Part shown: piece after piece, positions 7,013 through 8,860 of the stretch
Layout: every line of letters starts with the position of its first letter
Position numbering within the stretch: position 1 is the stretch's first letter
NCBI GenBank assembly: GCA_026647215.1
Contig: JAPKHC010000069.1
Coordinates: forward strand, 1 to 8,860
DNA: 8,860 nucleotides
Reading direction: 5' to 3'
From: F1-120-MAGs118 sp013360535
GTDB taxonomy: Bacteria > Planctomycetota > UBA1135 > GCA-002686595
Position numbers and translations under genes: made by a program
The notes under the pieces: generated by a model
The model's input: only the letters and a program-made list of their open reading frames with translations
Told to the model about the DNA's origin: nothing
The model's database searches: none

Positions 7013-7303
7013 ATGAAGCTCCGAAACATCAACGGTACGTCCGATACGACCTGCAAGTGCGGCAGCTGGTTGCTCCACTGGAAGAAGTTTGGTGGGTCGA
7101 GCTTGCCAGAGTTCTGTCCCGAGACGGGGTGCGTCCAAAAGGATCTGGTGGGTGCTCACGTTCAACTCGGAGGCGGCAGCACCGACCAACGTTGGTACAT
7201 CTGCCCCTTGTGCAGCCGTCACAACAAGCATGTCGGAGAACTTTCTGTGACCGACACGATCAAGCTCGTATCCGCGAGTAAGGCGGCAACCTGCGACCGC
7301 TAA
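7013..7303 (+). CDS. Small Cys/His-rich protein, uncharacterised family, HNH-like zinc-binding pattern
   Basis: A 96-aa protein beginning MKLRNINGTSDTTCKCGSW. I recognise the overall pattern (RNINGTS..TCKCGSW..HW, CP...C..KDLVGAHVQ, WYI.PLC..HN...GEL.V.DT.KLVSA) as a small uncharacterised family found scattered in bacteria; from memory, its members begin at this Met. Possible metal ligands are C14, C16, C35, C40, C64, C67 and H70, with H22 and H49 nearby. The spacing GAHV (47-50) followed by CPLCSRHN (64-71) resembles the two halves of an HNH/His-Me-finger site, where the first His is catalytic and the second half binds metal. Whether it is an active nuclease is open. There is no clear ribosome binding site before the ATG. 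GC in hand-counted stretches is 55-58%, below the neighbours, which suggests transfer. Confidence 0.82.
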   Translation: MKLRNINGTSDTTCKCGSWLLHWKKFGGSSLPEFCPETGCVQKDLVGAHVQLGGGSTDQRWYICPLCSRHNKHVGELSVTDTIKLVSASKAATCDR

Positions 7304-7313
7304 GTTGCCGCTT
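7281..7313 (+). terminator. Possible hairpin terminator straddling the stop codon of the Cys-rich gene
   Basis: GCGGCAAC (7283-7290) is the perfect reverse complement of GTTGCCGC (7304-7311). One A-U and one G-U pair extend it to ten pairs (7281-7290 with 7304-7313), enclosing a 13-base loop that contains the stop codon TAA. It is followed by TTGTGCTCC rather than a T-run, so as an intrinsic terminator it is weak. Its position at the end of the gene is the main argument. Confidence 0.35.
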
Positions 7314-7434
7314 GTGCTCCGAGGTCTCGCCGTTTGGGCTTGACGTTCAGGCTGTCGATGCTGAACTTCGATCAGGGTGAACCTGCGGGCGCGAAGGCAT
7401 GGCGCAACGACGGGCCGCTGACGCGACTCGCCCG
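7304..7434. other. Intergenic region between convergent genes, 131 bases
   Basis: This short gap lies between two 3' ends, so it needs no promoter. Apart from the hairpin arm at its left edge, it has one six-base inverted repeat, GTTCAG (7345-7350) and CTGAAC (7361-7366) with a ten-base loop. No T-run marks a terminator for the leftward gene. Confidence 0.4.
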
Positions 7435-8860
7435 TCACGCTTCCTGACTCGGAAGCCCCAGCTCCTTGAGCAGCAGCGCCCTCGGCGGCGCGATCGGCCC
7501 GGTTGGCGTCATCGAGTCTGGCATCGTTCGGATGATGATCGCGACGCGCCGCCGACCCGCTTCTGTCTTGCACGCCTGACGAGGCGTCAGTCCGTCGAGA
7601 ATCGGAATGGGCGTGTCGAGCCAGCGCAGTGCGTTCTCGTGAATCGCGTCCTCCAGCGCCTTCCGCAGCTCAGGACTGGGAGGCGCCGCCGGCTTGCTCT
7701 CCAGCCGGTCGTCGAGCGGGCGGTCCGTGCGGTCCCAAGCCTCCGACCTGGCGGACACGAACCGGACACCGGGAAGCTTGTCCACCCACAGCCGGATGCG
7801 GCGCAGGCGCTCGGCGGAGTTCACCTCGACGACCAGCGTGTCGTCGATCAAGTTGAGCCGCCCGAGAAGCGTGTCCCGGCCGGCGTCGGGCCCTGAAGAG
7901 TTGGTGCGGGACCAGACCCACTGGCCTTCGCTCTCGTCGAACTCCACGCCAGGCTGCTCACGGAGCGCCCGCTCCAGCTCCTTGACGTTGCTCACCTTGA
8001 ACGTCGCGGTCTGGAACTCGAGCAGCTCGCTGTCGGTGTTGGCCACCCGCAGCGGGCGGTCCTTCTCGCCGAGCAGGAAACGCCAGAGGCTGCCGAGCCG
8101 CGGCCCGGCTGCGCGCAGGCCCTGCGGCGTCAGGTCCACCCCGAGGCGTTCGAGGTGGAACAACGCACGCTGGGCACCGAAGCTCGGAATCGGCGGCCCC
8201 CCGAGCGCTGGGAACACCCACTCGGCCACGGTGGACAAGCGCATAGGCAGGACCAAGCCGCGGGACAGCGCCTCGGACAGCAGCTGGTCGTGAACGGTGT
8301 GCAGGCTCCCGTCGGTCACGTCCTCGACGACGAGGTGGGATCCGGGTTCGCAGTACTGCACGCGGTAGATCGAGAGCCGCGCTTGCCGGCGTGCCTCGAG
8401 GAGCTCGCGCTGCCAGGGGGAGAGCGACTTCTTGGCGAGGAGGGACTCGATGACCGTCTTGGAGCGGCGCGTCACGCGATAGTCGGCGACGAACCATTCG
8501 ACGAACGAGGCCATGGGCTCGAAGTGCTTGAACTCGGTGAGGACCCGACCGACGACTTCGTTGCTGCCGAAGTACTTCACGAGCGCCTTCTTGGCACGCG
8601 CGTCGTCGCGCCAGGTCTCGCCGGCGAGGGATTCTGTCACGAGCCGGTCGACGGCCTTCCACTCCTCGCGCGTCCGCGGCCGGGGCTCTTCGTAGTCTTC
8701 GGGACTCGTCCCCGAGCCGGGATCGTCTCCTTGGGCGTTCATCTCGCGATCGAACTGAGCGAGCACGAGGTCCCGCTCGTCCACCGTGACCGCGACGTCC
8801 AGTCGCTCCAGTTCAGCGCCGCACGCTTTCGCCAGCGCTGCATCGCCGAACACAACCTTC
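7435..8860 (-). CDS. Large unrecognised protein with SEC-C/MbcA-like C-terminal tail (5' end outside window)
   Basis: The minus-strand frame is open from the right edge to a TGA at 7435-7437. A GTG at 8853 could be a start (472 aa), but the frame continues to the edge (codons for K, V before the GTG) and no well-placed ribosome binding site is visible, so I treat it as a partial gene. Numbering from that GTG, the first 100 residues are acidic and charged and the middle is a soluble mixed alpha/beta sequence (for example WRFLLGEKDRPLRVANTDSE). Residues 403-445 contain HENALRWLDTPIPILDGLTP followed by RQACKTEAGRRRV. This W-x-D-x-P-x-P-x-L-x-G-x-TPR-x-A-x-T-x-x-GR arrangement resembles the tail of many SEC-C-containing or MbcA/Xre toxin-binding-like proteins. 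The protein ends in LLLKELGLPSQEA. If the comparison holds, a zinc-binding SEC-C motif may lie in the missing N-terminus. No membrane segment or signal is seen in the visible part. Function unknown. Confidence 0.85.
   Translation of the reverse strand, partial: KVVFGDAALAKACGAELERLDVAVTVDERDLVLAQFDREMNAQGDDPGSGTSPEDYEEPRPRTREEWKAVDRLVTESLAGETWRDDARAKKALVKYFGSNEVVGRVLTEFKHFEPMASFVEWFVADYRVTRRSKTVIESLLAKKSLSPWQRELLEARRQARLSIYRVQYCEPGSHLVVEDVTDGSLHTVHDQLLSEALSRGLVLPMRLSTVAEWVFPALGGPPIPSFGAQRALFHLERLGVDLTPQGLRAAGPRLGSLWRFLLGEKDRPLRVANTDSELLEFQTATFKVSNVKELERALREQPGVEFDESEGQWVWSRTNSSGPDAGRDTLLGRLNLIDDTLVVEVNSAERLRRIRLWVDKLPGVRFVSARSEAWDRTDRPLDDRLESKPAAPPSPELRKALEDAIHENALRWLDTPIPILDGLTPRQACKTEAGRRRVAIIIRTMPDSMTPTGPIAPPRALLLKELGLPSQEA

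Noticed and set aside
7321..7434. Possible insertion-sequence remnant between the convergent genes
   Set aside because: Only a six-base inverted repeat is present. I found no transposase fragment, terminal repeats or target duplication.
6917..7573. Minus-strand open frame of 218 codons across the Cys-rich gene
   Set aside because: It overlaps both the recognised 96-aa protein and the end of the right-hand gene, and shows no motif.
7958..8662. A second minus-strand frame inside the right-hand gene
   Set aside because: Arg/Pro/Ala-rich shadow in another frame. The 7435-8860 frame is longer and has a recognisable C-terminal pattern.
1..8860. CRISPR array, tRNA or rRNA gene
   Set aside because: No regularly spaced repeats, cloverleaf-like sequence or conserved rRNA stretch was seen on either strand.

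Overview
The window looks like a chromosomal piece of a high-GC, double-membraned (diderm) bacterium. I favour Planctomycetota, because it combines a secreted YD/RHS-repeat protein carrying a CGCGG motif, an isolated secretin gene, and a small Cys-rich protein of a widespread uncharacterised family. Myxococcota or another high-GC diderm cannot be excluded. The assignment comes from the look of the proteins; no rRNA or marker gene is present.

Layout. (1) 1-2652, minus strand: the first 884 codons of a large secreted RHS/YD-repeat protein, with its C-terminus off the left edge. (2) 2653-3051: a 399-base gap between divergent genes, which must hold the promoters for both directions. (3) 3052-6755, plus strand: a tight three-gene cluster. 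It encodes a 260-aa Ala-rich protein with an N-terminal membrane or signal segment, a 763-aa secretin (GspD/PilQ superfamily), and a 200-aa TPR lipoprotein whose start overlaps the secretin stop as ATGA. (4) 6756-7012: a non-coding gap of lower GC with a nested inverted repeat. (5) 7013-7303, plus strand: a 96-aa Cys/His-rich protein with an HNH-like GAHV...PLCxxHN pattern. (6) 7304-7434: a short gap between convergent genes. (7) 7435-8860, minus strand: the C-terminal part of a large unrecognised protein with a WLDxPIPxLxGxTPRQA tail like that of many SEC-C/MbcA-type proteins. Its start lies off the right edge.

How the genes may work together. The secretin should form an outer-membrane channel. 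A TPR lipoprotein translationally coupled to it is what one expects of a pilotin or assembly factor of the PilF/PilW/Tgl kind, and the 260-aa protein is a candidate periplasmic or inner-membrane partner. No ATPase, inner-membrane platform or pseudopilin gene is visible, so this is an orphan secretin cassette as far as the window shows. The divergent RHS protein has a Sec signal and could be a surface or exported protein using such a channel, but only proximity suggests this. I do not see a CRISPR array, a complete mobile element, or an rRNA or tRNA gene.
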